Origin: Rhynchosporium graminicola
Lineage: Eukaryota > Ascomycota > Leotiomycetes > Helotiales > Ploettnerulaceae
Assembly (NCBI GenBank): GCA_900074885.1
Contig: FJUW01000023.1
Span: 714,909-778,908, forward strand
DNA length: 64,000 bases
Direction: 5' to 3'
A program made the translations under genes and the position numbers. Shown here piece by piece: positions 52,721 through 64,000 of the stretch (position 1 is the stretch's first letter; each line of letters begins with the position of its first letter). The notes under the pieces were generated by a model. It was not told the DNA's origin. It made no database searches and saw only the letters and a program-made list of their open reading frames with translations.

Positions 52721-54643
52721 CTTGGTACTCTGCCCGCTAGATATTTGAGCTCAGCTATCGAGATTCGTTGCAAAAGTTGCTCTGTATTGAAAACTTGCTT
52801 ATCAAAGTGGAAAGCTCGTGTTATTTTGACAAGTACAAAGATCAGTCTCGTGTTCAAAACAAAAAGCACTTTTGAATTATATTTAGTGTTAAGATTTATC
52901 TTTGCACTTGAGCCAACTAGACTGGTAACCAGAATATTAGAGTTAACTTGCTCAAAGAAAAAAGGTCCCCAGCTCCCATCATTAAGCCCATATACAGTTA
53001 TTGCGAGCAGCTCTACGCAGGATCTTCTCTAGACTTCGCCTTTGGCAGAATATAAAGCCTACAGCTTTTGATATTCTCTACAGCAAAAGCTCTTAAAAGC
53101 ACAGAGAAAATCAAAACGAGCACCAAAGGTTCGAGAAGAGCAAGAGGCTGCGGAAAGTTTGAAAAGCTAGAAGCCCAACGAGCTCCTCACTGGTAGAAAC
53201 ATCGCTTGCAAGAATTAGTATAGATTCAGCTGAGAAATACGACTCAATAACTTTTGCCATTTGGAAGAAAATGTGCTGCAGGTTTGTGGAACCCTACTTC
53301 TCTGACTTCTCATTAACTTGAAGGGCTTGGTAGCCCGCTTCAAATCCAATTGAACTTTTTTCGGAGGATTTTCGAATGTACGACCTATTAGAAACAGACA
53401 CTCCGAGTTTTCAAACGGATTTCCAATTTCGTCAACTCCCCAATTGAGAGAAACTCTTGCTTCGTTCCTTCCTCTATGTTGAGCTTTCAATAACATAAAA
53501 AAAAGAGCTGAATTACTGCACGTGGCTTCTTAGGAGGAAGAAAATACACTCAAAATCATTTTACACGCCATTTGAAGACGACCAATCTTTAAATCTTGGC
53601 GCACGATTATGGATCCTTTACTGGCTCGAGACTAGCTATATCATGCTCGTCGATCTCCTCAAGAGGCGATAGCAAACATGTGACGAGCTAGCCTGTAAGT
53701 CCTTAAACCATCTTGGTTTTCCTTTTCCAACGACTCAATTACCTTTCATGATGGTCATCAATTGTTTTCCTACTTCTGAGTGTCTAGAGATTCGAGCAGG
53801 CGCTCGAATGCTAAGCGAGCTCCCGCTTCATCACCTACCTGCGTTGTTGGTCAAAGGCTCACGACCAAACCCTTTATTTCGTAGCGATTTTGACTGTTGA
53901 CGAACGTCAACTCCTGCAATCGCAAAATTCATTCGACCAGAATCGCTATATGCAGGAACAACATTCTCGTGTATATTCATAAAAGATAGTCTGCGAATTA
54001 TCCGGTTGCTCCAATTCAGATATCAAGGCGCAGCCGCGCATTTAGGAAATGAACTGCGATGTTGCAACGCAGTTTGAGAATCACGCCTTTTCTTGGCTGA
54101 GCTACCGGAACAATCCCAGGCTTTTCTCGAGCTGATTTGCAAGACCGGACTTTCGCTACTGGTACGCCAAGAAGATCGTCCAAGCTTATATACCAAATAA
54201 GCACTGGTGGACAACACGATCCCGAAGCCATGTATGGCAACATCGGATAGCTTAGGATTTCACTGGCTGGGTCTTAAAATTCTGAATGCCATTATTCATG
54301 CATGATATTACATAGAATCGGAGAAAGACCTGGGAATTTAGTTTACCGTTTGAGACCCATTTTCTTGGTCGAAACCTCTTCTACATTCACTCTTAATTCG
54401 ATTTCAGCACTTTCTGAAGCTTATCGGAATCTGTGAAAGCAATTGGCAGGCGTTTCTTGCTGAGGTTAGGCTCGGTAAATAAGCTTGAGAAGCTGGACGA
54501 GAAGCTGAGAGACTGAATCAATTGGCTGTGCTTTAGTTTGGTGTCTTGCACTTTCGGTTCCCGCTAACAAAGTAGTGATGCCGTGACAGATCACACATAT
54601 TGCTCTACCTGCAGGTCATTATAGGCCACCAGCCGGGTGAGAG
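52721..54643. other. Intergenic, no supported gene
   Basis: 1.9 kb between divergent genes. 52.75-53.5 kb has runs of A and T and short frames on both strands, one of them (53215-53496, minus) with basic composition. No motif is recognised and no structural RNA is evident. Confidence 0.45.
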
Positions 54644-54649
54644 TATATA
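54644..54649 (+). promoter_or_regulatory. TATA box of oxalate decarboxylase
   Basis: TATATA, 87-92 bp before the ATG at 54736, followed by a second weaker tatttatat at about 54659. The spacing is typical. Confidence 0.5.
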
Positions 54650-54735
54650 CATTGGGGGTATTTATATGTAGGAATACCCCGCGTCATTACTGCTTTTGTT
54701 TTTCTTGAAATCTATTTCCCGTCTCGAAACTCGTC

Positions 54736-56336
54736 ATGCACTTCCAAATTCAATCCCTGGCTCTGTGCAGCTTAGCTGTGTTTACTTGTTCGGTTGCTGC
54801 TGCGACACTCGAGAAGCCCACCGGTCAGAGCTTTGTAGTTGGTCAGCCTGCAGACGGCAAGGGCAAAGGTGGACCATTTTCTGGTATACATTTACTCGAA
54901 ACAAATTTGCTTTGGGGAAGTGTTTGTCTTACTACTATTTAGGCGGCACAAACCACCAACTCGATCTTGCAAATCTGGATAACCTTGGAGCGCAGAGTAC
55001 GGATAATGGCCTAGTTCCTAATCTGAAATGGAGCTTCAGTGATTCAAAAGCAAGGATTTTTAATGGAGGTTGGACGCGCGAACAGGTCGTGACTGATCTG
55101 CCTGCGAGTCGTGATATCGCAGCTGCACAACAACATCTGAAGAAGGGGGCTTCTCGTGAGCTTCATTGGCATCGTGTGGTGTGTAGAGCGTCAACCGCAC
55201 CTCGAAGCTTTGACTGCGCTGACGCTATTCAAAGGCCGAGTGGGGCTATGTGTACGCTGGAGAGATTCAGATTTCGGCGGTAGATGAGTACGGGAGGTAT
55301 CAAGTCGACAAATTGCAAGTTGGAGATGTTTGGTATTTTCCAAAGGGTAGCGCACATACGATACAAGGTAAGGAACTTGCCAGATCAATCTGAGGAAGTT
55401 TGATTTTAACCTTAAGGCAGGTCTTGCTGATGAGAATGAATATCTTCTTTGCTTTGATGACGGTATGTTTCAAGGAAACTCTGTCATTTCCAGAAAAATG
55501 GAAGACTGATTTGAAAATAGGCGACTTCGACCGTGTTGGGACAACATTCATGGTTGACGACGTACGTCCTACTTTTATACTCTTCTTCACTTTCGAAACC
55601 AAATTAACGGGGATTTACAGTGGATCGCCCATACCCCCAAGAGCATCCTAGCCAAGAACTTTGGTGTCAATGAATCAATATTCAACACAATCCCGACGCC
55701 TGACCCATACATTCTGAATGGAACAGTCTCTTCCACAAATACTACAGGGGAAGCAGCAGGTCTCTTCGGAAATAGCTCTTCCGTGATTCATGCATCACAG
55801 TATGGCTCCGTGCCCGTCCCAGGAGAGGGTGGAACATTTTCGATAATCGACTCTACAAACTTTCCAATCGCTACTACGATCGCTGCAGCCATCGTGACAC
55901 TTGAACCAAAGGGGCTTCGGTAAGTTTACAAGCTATCATGATCTTACAATCTCATCAATAATTTTCATAAACACATGTCTAATCTCTTTATAGCGAGCTC
56001 CACTGGCATCCCAATGCTGAGGAATGGCTTTACTTCCACACAGGCACCGCTCGAGCAACTGTCTTCATCGGTGGGGCCAACGCTCGTACCTATGACTTCA
56101 CTTCTGGCGACACAGCTGTCTTCCCAGATAACTCTGGACATTATATCGAGAATACCTCCGAGACAGAGAAGTTGGTGTGGATTGAGATTTACAAGAGTGA
56201 TCGCGTCGTCGACATCTCTCTCACTCAATGGCTGGCACTTACGCCCCCAGATATCGTGGCTAATACACTGAAGATCTCAAGGAGTGTCGTTGATCAATTA
56301 AAGAAGGAGAAGCAGCTTTTAATTAAGGGGAACTAG
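54736..56336 (+). CDS. Oxalate decarboxylase (bicupin), secreted
   Basis: Seven exons, 54736-54883, 54943-55178, 55235-55367, 55421-55462, 55521-55561, 55621-55919 and 55994-56336, give exactly 414 codons (413 aa). The enzyme converts oxalate to formate and CO2 using Mn in two cupin domains. The signal peptide is MHFQIQSLALCSLAVFTCSVAAA. Cupin 1 metal ligands are in SRELHWHRVAEWGYVYAGE with the His in KGSAHTIQG. Cupin 2 has LRELHWHPNAEEWLYFHTG with the His in DNSGHYIEN. Both HxH...E...H sets appear only when the exons are joined. Two exons are tiny (42 and 41 nt), and the intron before exon 3 ends in AAAG rather than CAG/TAG. It likely detoxifies the fungus's own or substrate-derived oxalate. 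Confidence 0.95.
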
Positions 56337-57704
56337 ATGCGAGGCGTTCAGATGGATGCACGTAGTTTTGTTAGGTATAGCCATATGGGATGATTTTTTT
56401 GCGCCGTATAATATACGTATCACAAATATAATATAAGATGCAGGATTCCTTTGAGAGATGTCACATACGGCATAAATTTTGGAAGACGATCGACGATCGA
56501 GATAAAATTCACGAACCAGTGACGTAAATGATTTTCAATATCGAGACTTAAAGCTCGACTGAAGCCTAAGACGAGACAGAAACCAGGCATCTTCTATCGT
56601 CGACCCCAACCAGACATCATTTTTTAAATTTTTGGCTGGAAAACACTTTTATCATTCACATCAGTTACTTTGCTTGGACTTATCGCGAGGTTGGATTTAT
56701 GTGTAAACCACGTTCAGCACAGAATTACTTGCTATATGCTAATCAAAGATAGAATGTTCGCATTCTCAGGGCGAACAGTCATTTGATCTGCGCAAATTGT
56801 CTCTCACTTTCCAGAAAGAAGTTTGCTCGAAGAGCACATTGGCAATCACCCTGGTACTGTATTGCGGTGTCATCTGACACTCGCAGGTCATAAGAGCTTG
56901 CTTAGGCTTTGTTACCTCTTATCAAATTCAGATGCCACTAATAGCCCCTTTAACGTAAGCTTAATCCAAACAGCTTGAATCGCACAATTTGGAAAGAATC
57001 GGGTTGTTTACTCGCTTAACCAATTGTGGGCACTTCTGGTGGGAAATATGTGCTAGCTCGGACTGTCATGAGCCAGAGAATACATCGACAGGTGATGTAA
57101 TCAGGTCTAGATATCGTATCAAATGCCACTAACCCCCTCGACTGATATAAAGCCACACTATTTAATCTATTGTATTTGAAAGTTAACATCTCATGCCCCA
57201 GTCTTGGATGTTAATATGCATACTGTCGGAGATGGTCATGTGACAGAACCTGGTCAGGTGACATGACCACGGGTCAAGAGCAACTAGACTCATCCCTTAT
57301 CTATATATAGAAGGCTTTCCCGAGATAGATCAGAACCTCAATCAATCATTCATATAAGCTCAGGTTCCCCGTGTCCACATTCAATACATACATGTATGAT
57401 TTGGCTTTGACTGGACAACTGGACGATTGAAATGTTACTCGGGCCTTGATCTACACTATATCTTTCATAAATATATCTTCGATTATTAGTAGCCATGCAG
57501 ACTAATTCTTACATGGCTTATAGACCATACAGAGATAACATAACGGAAACCCAATGGAAACGACGTTGCGCCAAAAGCACGAAGAAAAGCAAAGACTTAC
57601 GAAAACCCAGACAGTTTAACACTAGAGAAAAAAAAGAAACAGAAATGTACAAATACTGTATCAACCTTCGATCGATAAAAATCACTCCCTAAACATAGAC
57701 TTCC
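56337..57704. other. Intergenic, convergent 3' flanks
   Basis: 1.37 kb between the oxalate decarboxylase stop and the stop of the minus-strand patatin. It has AT-rich patches and no gene. A small open frame at 57495-57692 is Lys/Arg/Thr-rich with no support as coding. Confidence 0.5.
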
Positions 57705-59060
57705 CTAACAAACGGAAATAGTTGTTGTTGTATCTTGCTTCCCGCTCGTAGTAGTAACCATTTTCAATTGCTCCGAAATGCGATAGATCTTTTCCAATGT
57801 GCTGGGCTGCTTCAGGAAGTTTTCAGTTGAGTCAAGCGTCAACCCAGGAGCTGACGTGTCATTTCGAGCAGTTCCATCTGGAGCCTGAAGAGGGGCTAGG
57901 CGGTGATATATAGTCGCTCCCTTCTCCTTGTAGATGTAAAGAAGTTTTTTCTTGATGTCATTCTCGATCTCTGCCTCTTTTCTTTTCAACTTCGTTCCTA
58001 CTGGTCGTCCCTTGATGGACCCGACTGTGTCACGCCGAATAATAGGGTGCTTGTTTTCTGCTGGATGGGATACTACTTTATTTTCACACAGCGAGAACTT
58101 GACGGAAGGCCCTTTAGGCTGAGATGACCTCCCTTCACCTGGTGGATCGGTCTTGGTCCGTTTCCAGCCATGAAGTGACTGTTCTTCATTTGATGCTGGT
58201 GATCTCGCTCGCTTGGGGTACCCCGACGTGCTGGTGGGAGGGACTAGGCCCCATGAGAATCTTCTGGCGATTTGACGGACATCATGCGTGCTAGGTAGAC
58301 CTGGACCGATGTTCACGACAATCGATATCTCGACTCGAGTTCCGTAAAGAGCCCACATCTCGTTAAGCGCTAACTCCGTAATGTTGTGAGGGTTTGGGAA
58401 CTTCCTGTCGTTGAATCGGGTCTGTCCACTCGACATTCGTTCATCCCAGGAAGGCGAGAAGTATCTAGCTGCACCGGTTACTCCAAAAGCACTTGAGATC
58501 TTGAAAGTGGCCGGATCAACCGGACCCTCCAGCAGCTGCCTCTTTAGTGCTGCATTTTCTGGAATTTTATATGATCTGAAGAGGTCGTATTTTTCAGCAT
58601 CAGATCTAAGAGCAGCAACAATGACGTGTCGAGTGCGAAAATCTTCAGCGAGGTCATCGAATAGTAGGTCTCCAGTTCGATAGATCTTGGTCATTGTGTC
58701 TATTTGCTGTACAAGTCGATCTGGGTTGAAGTAGCTATGTTTGAAAGCCCTCATTCGTATCTCCTCACTTTTGGATCTTGGTGCGATGTTTCGGATGATT
58801 TTGTACCATTCTGAGAGGCAGGTAGTGATGTCCATGTGAAAGCGCCCAAGAAGAATGGCTAACCAGCCACCTGCTCCTATGCCGGCGATAGTGTCAAAAA
58901 CATCGCAAGGGCGTGGTTTGCGGTGCGGGACTTCGTTGGTTTTTGCTATGCTGTCAAGGAGTTCGTCGAGAATCAACAGAGTAGATATCGCTTGTAGGCC
59001 TCCACCATCAATAGTGAGTATCTTTAATGGTTTTTCTGGCGGTGTAATTTTGTGGCCCAT
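57705..59060 (-). CDS. Patatin-like protein lacking the catalytic serine
   Basis: Single exon, minus strand. ATG at 59060 (MGHKITPPEKPLKIL) is chosen as the start because the open frame upstream of it begins only with TTG. 451 aa. The patatin oxyanion motif is present (LTIDGGGLQAIS), and the fold continues with DVFDTIAGIGAGGWLAILLGRF. At the nucleophile position, where patatins have GTSTG/GxSxG, this protein reads GIGAG; the codon for the missing Ser is a Gly codon at 58875-58877. The Asp motif DGG/DGA is also altered (FNDRKFPNP). A long basic tail (KLKRKEAEIENDIKKKLLYIYKE) follows the domain. It is probably not a lipase but a pseudoenzyme or binding partner. It is transcribed divergently from an intact patatin. 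Confidence 0.9.
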   Translation of the reverse strand: MGHKITPPEKPLKILTIDGGGLQAISTLLILDELLDSIAKTNEVPHRKPRPCDVFDTIAGIGAGGWLAILLGRFHMDITTCLSEWYKIIRNIAPRSKSEEIRMRAFKHSYFNPDRLVQQIDTMTKIYRTGDLLFDDLAEDFRTRHVIVAALRSDAEKYDLFRSYKIPENAALKRQLLEGPVDPATFKISSAFGVTGAARYFSPSWDERMSSGQTRFNDRKFPNPHNITELALNEMWALYGTRVEISIVVNIGPGLPSTHDVRQIARRFSWGLVPPTSTSGYPKRARSPASNEEQSLHGWKRTKTDPPGEGRSSQPKGPSVKFSLCENKVVSHPAENKHPIIRRDTVGSIKGRPVGTKLKRKEAEIENDIKKKLLYIYKEKGATIYHRLAPLQAPDGTARNDTSAPGLTLDSTENFLKQPSTLEKIYRISEQLKMVTTTSGKQDTTTTISVC

Positions 59061-59878
59061 GTCGGACTCCAGTGAAGATGAGAACAACGATTACTGACGG
59101 GACGAAACACAGCTAAGTTCTTGAATTTTGACTCTTGCTAGAACTGCCAGGAATCAGTTTCTCGCTGAGGAGAGGGGGATATAACTTTAATCTCTTTTCG
59201 TCCCGCGGAAGATGGCCACTTGATGGGAGTCAGGAGTCTTTGTGTGAGGCAGACAAGGCTTTGGCAGGTGCTGAATCGAACACTCAGCCACCACCACCAC
59301 CATTCCAATACTTATGTCTGACCACACAAATAGATTTCAATCCAGTTTTGATTGGATGGTTACAGACACCGAACTGTAGGGAGCCTTCCTGATATCGTGA
59401 TTCTAAGCCGTCGGGCACCACAAAGGTTTCGAGGATTGTGCGTAGCAATGTCAGGGAATTCTTCAGCCTCCACCTACAAAGAAGCTGACTGAGAGATCGG
59501 GTCAGCTTGACCTGGTGGGAATACAAATTCTACCACATAGCCTGCATGCGACGAGGGCGGTTTGCATTGCCGCCCAATCGTATGCTGTGTAACTCGCCCG
59601 CGAATGAGAGTTGTCGGCATTGTTATTGATCGGGCGCCGTGAAAAGCCACTTTTCCCGCACTGTTCCGTACTTAGACACCGAATCTTCTTCGCTTCTTTT
59701 GTGGTGGCTTTTTCCACCCGCAGATTTGTAGCAAGAGACGAGGCTGCATGAAGCTGCCGTTGAAATGGATATATACAGCGACCCACCATGAAAGCCTCGA
59801 GTCAAAAGCTGCCAGCTTGGATTGAGTCCAAAGTACCAGCACTTAAGCTTTCATCGTCACCACTAAATCAGCAGAAGA
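59061..59878. promoter_or_regulatory. Shared promoter region between the divergent patatins
   Basis: 818 bp separate the two start codons (59060 minus, 59879 plus). The region includes a purine-rich leader on one side and a short (CCA)n run near 59288. No TATA box is clear. Divergent arrangement suggests possible co-regulation, which is inference. Confidence 0.45.
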
Positions 59879-61533
59879 ATGTACAACGAAACCAACGACT
59901 CAAGTGCAACGTGCACCAATGTGCTGACGCTGGGTAAGAAATAAGATCCCCGATCTTTGACGAGACAACCATACTGATGCAACACATAACAGATGGCGGA
60001 GGTATACGTGGTCTGTCATCGCTAGAGATTCTCAAAGCTCTGATGGACTACATTAACGAGGCAGTGCAAACACTCGAAACAAAAAAACAAGGAGCGAGCG
60101 ACAGAAATGGCGAGATTGATGAAATGTGGGAAGGAGCTCAAAGAATACTGCAGCCGCGTGACATATTCGATCTTGTGGCCGGTACGAGCACCGGCGGATT
60201 GATTGCAATCATGTTGGGGAAACTGGGAATGACCGTTGACGACTGCATCGCCACGTATGAACAGCTGGCTTCGGGTATATTTGGCAAAAAGCATCTCAGA
60301 GCCAGGTTCACTCGAGGGTTTGCTCCTGCTAGATATTCGGCCTCGGGGATGGAAGCTCGAATGCGGGAACTCCTCAAGTCCAAGGGGCTTGACGAGCGGG
60401 AAAAAATGCAGGTACCTGGTGCGAAGGATAAAATTGCTTGGTAAGAGACGAGAAATATCAGTAGACGAAGTGGGAATGTGTACTAATGGTTGCACAGTGC
60501 AGTGATCTGCCGCGAACACATCAACAAGTCCAGGTACTCGGATTTCCTATCCGCCGCTGTATGCATCTGCAGCCTACCTTGTCCGGCTACATTTGAATGC
60601 TCTGTCTGTGAAGCAGCGCGAGCGACATCCGCGGCACCTACCTTCTTTCCCGTACAGAAGATTGGCAATCGTTACTTCTCTGACGGCGGCATGGAGTTCA
60701 ACAATCCCTCGCTCGAGATTTGGAGTCACTATACCAGACCCATCAGTGTAGCAGAGACAAGGAGACGGTCAGCGGTATTAGAGATAGGAAGTTTCCCTGG
60801 CCACCCTGGGGGCCTAGACTTCTCCAAAGTCCGGATCATCAATCTCGGTACAGGTGACGAGCCTCCACCGGACAGAGAGAAAATGGGCAGCAAGTTCGCC
60901 ATACTTATTCCACCGCCTATACGGATGCTTGTTTCGTTAGGGAGCAAGTTGAAGAAGATGGCCGTTAATGCACAACGAACTGCCAAGGTCATGGAAGCCC
61001 TGGCTCAGGTCTCTCGCAATGGTGCCACAAGCCTCCTATACCATCGATTTAGCGCTGACAATGGTGTATGTTTTATCAAAATGGACGAACACAAAAAGAT
61101 CCAGGAGCTGAAAAGTAAAACTTTGGATTATCTACGGGATCCGACCATACAGCGTAAATTGCAGCAACTAGCCGCTAGTATTGCAGCTAACTACATCGCT
61201 CGGGAAAGCGCTCGACAGAATCAGCCTGTTATCAATCAATCGTCGGTATTACAAGCCAATACCAGTACCGAAGAATCAAGAGCACCACACACAATATTGC
61301 CTACAATGGATTCCGCGAGTACTGACATCGAACAATATTCAAACATTTCTTCTAAAGACAGTGCCGTTATCAGTAGCCCTTCAAGGCAACCATCAACTGA
61401 GGTCACCACACCAGGTACTGGATCAACGCCAAATACCAGGCCTCCTAGGACAGCTCTAAAAGGTAGCAATATATTGCAGGACAGCAACGACTTAGAACTT
61501 GCTATTCAGAATATGGTGACGGTAGCCGCCTGA
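59879..61533 (+). CDS. Patatin-like phospholipase, catalytically intact
   Basis: Exons 59879-59933, 59993-60440 and 60498-61533 give 512 aa in phase; introns are 59 and 57 nt. Patatins are Ser-Asp dyad lipid acyl hydrolases. The oxyanion motif DGGGIRGLSSLEIL is completed by the first splice. The nucleophile Ser lies in VAGTSTGGLIAIMLGKLG (codon 60187-60189), and the Asp in YFSDGGMEFNNPS. In exon 3, AARATSAAPTFFPVQKIGN is the typical block. A 39-nt segment within exon 3 begins gtactc and ends ctgcag (about 60532-60570). It could be spliced without changing frame and would remove unusual extra residues. The C-terminal ~130 residues are Ser/Thr/Pro-rich and disordered. No NB-ARC, NACHT or TPR region follows, unlike fungal patatin-type NLRs. 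Confidence 0.92.
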
Positions 61534-63133
61534 GTAGTATCCTCTGTCTTGTTTTTTGCTATTTGTTAGGCATTCTAAATTCTTGAACCGATAGTTTTCA
61601 GTAGCATTGTAATTTATATTTCGCGGTTTTTTGTCGTTTTGGTTACGTTATAGCGGCTGGCGACTTTATACACAATACATAAAATTATTACAAGCGTTAA
61701 GTTTAACGCCTCTCACGATAAACTTGATCGCGTAGCATAGTCTTATTCACAAATCAAAAATCTCAATTTTGATTGTTTACTCGCTTAAGTGTTCCCCTCG
61801 CAACAAAAACCGGTACGTACGGGGCGAAATGAACTAAGTTCATCCGTGGGGGAGAAAAACTTGTCTTAGTCGCCGAGCTCGTGAGTCACAAGATTAATTG
61901 CCTTTACACGAACCCTCACTTAGATCCGGACCTCTTGAACTTTACAGAAAGGCAGCTCGTAGGTACTTTTAGACCCGCGAAGTATTACAGCGTGGTAATT
62001 TGCTGAAAATGTCACATTTGCCAAATTTCCAGCTTCAGCTTTCTGGCTTCTCGAAGAACTCCAGAAAGACACACAAGCACAAGGGAAAGGACGAAACAAT
62101 TCAAATTTGGCGAAGATTTAAGCGCTTATAACAGCATATATGTATGGTGGCAAATAGGAGACCTTTTGCCACATAAAATCTCAACTCAGACAATTGGTTA
62201 CTTTACCGTAATTAACGAATAGGATCATATGTGCGGCAGAATTAATACATAAGCCCAGATCAGCAGCTAGAATTTCACAGTTATCAAATCTGACTCACCA
62301 CGTGAGCTCGATATAAAAACCTTGAGCCTCGCTAAGCTCGGCTAGTACTCCCAATACGTGAAAGTAACACCTGAAGATCATCGTAAAACTATCAAAAGAA
62401 CGACTCCAGGATACGCATAAAATAAATGCAGAAGGTCAATGTCCACTTGGAAGAGAGAAATAGATATCTGGGCTTTCCTTTAAAGGATTATATTCCGAAG
62501 CTTCTAGGACTCTATTTTGCGTCGGTTCCATCCCTATTTTCTTTGACAGCGTTACCCTTGAAGGTCGTGGAGATCCGGCGCGTACTGACTCTGCGCAAGC
62601 TCGCGTAACCTTAATACGATTTGAAGTCCGAGATGGATCGGTGGAAGGACTAGGTCCTACGTGTTTTCATTCCGTCGTGGCTGACGATAAGCGAGGAGAT
62701 TGAGCCGCTCCAGCTGTTGTTGACGGCTTCGCCGCTGCTGAGTCAATGTCCGCCGCTCAGCTAAGAGGCTAATGCTCTCCTTTCATGCTTTATGTAACCT
62801 CATCAAGCAACTCTACATCTGTGAACTTTAATGGAACCCGCTTCAGCGAATCGCGTTTCATTCTTAACACAGTTTTATCCAATCGAAAAGTCTGGTCAGC
62901 GACTTCACTTGAACCAACGAAAGAAGTCAACAATTTTCCACATCTCAAGTATTATCCCGACAGCCAGCAAAACCTGAAACGAAATGTTCAACAACCCGGA
63001 TTCTCAAAAGTCGCAAAGGATACATGCGACATATCAAACACCAGCATCAGCCATCACATCCAAACAGCAAACACCCGACTAAAACCCATCATTCCCCTCC
63101 CTCCCTTCAACTCCCAACGTCCCCTCCCAACCC
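61534..63133. other. Intergenic, no supported gene
   Basis: 1.6 kb with AT-rich segments and a TATA-like gatataaaaacc near 62310. The short frames at 62.43-62.61 and 62.79-63.14 kb lack family features. I see no RNA gene or transposon end. Confidence 0.45.
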
Positions 63134-63385
63134 TCAAATAACCTCTCTCCCCTCCCTCATAGCCTTCTGGCCCTCGCCCCCAACATCCTCATCAGGACTC
63201 ACCTCCACTTCCACTTCTCTCACCACACTCTTCCTCCGCTCACTCCCGATATTGACTTCGGCTACCTTTTCGCTTTCGCTTTTACTTTTGCTTGCACTAA
63301 GTGAGCTTTCGGCTGCGAGGAGAGTGGGAGCGTCGTTGAAGCCGATATTGTTGGGGGAGAGGGGTTGTTCGGTTTGGGAGGACAT
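63134..63385 (-). CDS. Small acidic protein, 83 aa
   Basis: Minus-strand frame from ATG 63385 (MSSQTEQPLSPNNIGFNDAPTLL) to TGA at 63134. It is Ser/Glu/Lys-rich (SASKSKSESEKVAEVNIGSE, EVEVEVSPDEDVG), highly charged and without hydrophobic core, so it is probably disordered. It lies close to the window end with no partner gene visible. It could instead be the first exon of a longer gene if the tail is spliced. It is not assigned to a family. Confidence 0.5.
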   Translation of the reverse strand: MSSQTEQPLSPNNIGFNDAPTLLAAESSLSASKSKSESEKVAEVNIGSERRKSVVREVEVEVSPDEDVGGEGQKAMREGREVI

Positions 63386-64000
63386 GGTTGGGGATGTGGG
63401 AGAAGGTGGATTGGTGATTTGAATGAGCTTGGTAGGAATGGGTGTGGAGAAAAGTCCGGGGACTTGAGTTGTTATGTTTGTTAGCCGAGCGGCGATAATT
63501 GTATACTTTGATGTAAAGAAGAAATGGAGAGCGACGTACCTTGGAGGACCAATCTTGCTAGATAGAGTACGAAGATACTGCTATGAAGCCGTTGATAGTA
63601 GGTAGGTGTCGATCGCAGCTAACTAATGAACTAAACTGTGACAGGTAAATATCCGAAGAAAAACAAATTCGATAAACTCTATTCCCCAGCTTTCTTGCTA
63701 AATTTCGTGCAACTGTATTTCGCATACAAGCATTTCGGAGAATACCCACCCTGCCCTCTAAACCAGGGAAAGAACTTTACTTATGATAAAATCCCGCCCT
63801 CAATCCCATCCCGTTCCCCTCAATCACATAACACAAGAAGATCCACAACACATGTCCCATCCACATGGATCGCCCATTTTCCTCATCTCTCACAGCACAT
63901 CCGCATAAGCAGTACACAAGCCACACCCGCATCTCCGATTCTAGTTCCAGAACCAGTCTGCTCGATCCCCATCATACGGATGGAGTTTATGACATCAAGC
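63386..64000. other. Right edge, no gene seen
   Basis: 615 bp upstream of the small acidic protein, running to the window end. It contains its probable promoter and pyrimidine-rich sequence after 63790, which could be the UTR of a gene beyond the window. Confidence 0.4.

Noticed and set aside
57005..57022. ttgtttactcgcttaa shared with about 61776-61791
   Set aside because: A single 16-bp match within 64 kb can arise by chance, and no flanking similarity or inverted ends were seen.

Overview
The window is nuclear DNA of a filamentous ascomycete (Pezizomycotina). The overall gene set and protein style suggest a plant-associated leotiomycete, but that placement is inference. Genes are split by short GT-AG introns, mostly 44-140 nt, with CTRAY-like branch points. 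Secreted polymer- and oxalate-acting enzymes are present, and the one large transposon carries the pure transition pattern of repeat-induced point mutation (RIP). Exon boundaries were worked out by hand from splice signals and phase agreement.

Layout. 1-498: 3' end of a G-patch RNA-binding protein. 923-5268: six-exon orphan protein of 1341 aa. 7613-8856 (-): SCO1 mitochondrial copper chaperone. 9916-12204 (-): coiled-coil/disordered protein. 12.2-15.9 kb: gene-poor. 15907-27177: a GH53 endo-galactanase gene split by a 10,073-bp Ty3/gypsy chromovirus (183-bp LTRs, target duplication GTATC). About 27.6-28.98 kb: decayed nitrate reductase. 30240-31331: disordered protein. About 31.57-32.15 kb: degenerate 45-bp tandem repeat. 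32281-36926 (-): large subtilisin-like (S8) protein with two C-terminal Cys modules and suspect frames. 37173-38728: amidase. 39083-40162 (-): NmrA-like protein. 41564-42520: monoacylglycerol-lipase-like hydrolase. 42758-44379 (-): mitochondrial HAD phosphatase. 45333-46655: GH18. 46840-49051 (-): acetoacetyl-CoA synthetase. 50591-52720 (-): putative zinc-finger nuclear protein. 54736-56336: oxalate decarboxylase. 57705-59060 (-) and 59879-61533 (+): head-to-head patatin pair. 63134-63385 (-): small acidic protein.

There is no biosynthetic cluster. Most genes are independent housekeeping or secretory loci in divergent or convergent pairs. The noteworthy parts are the interval 15.9-29 kb, where a RIP-degraded retroelement splits a pectin-side-chain enzyme beside a collapsed nitrate reductase, and the divergent patatins. 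One patatin has an intact catalytic Ser motif; the other has Gly at the nucleophile position. The retroelement also carries a large third reading frame downstream of pol that I cannot assign.
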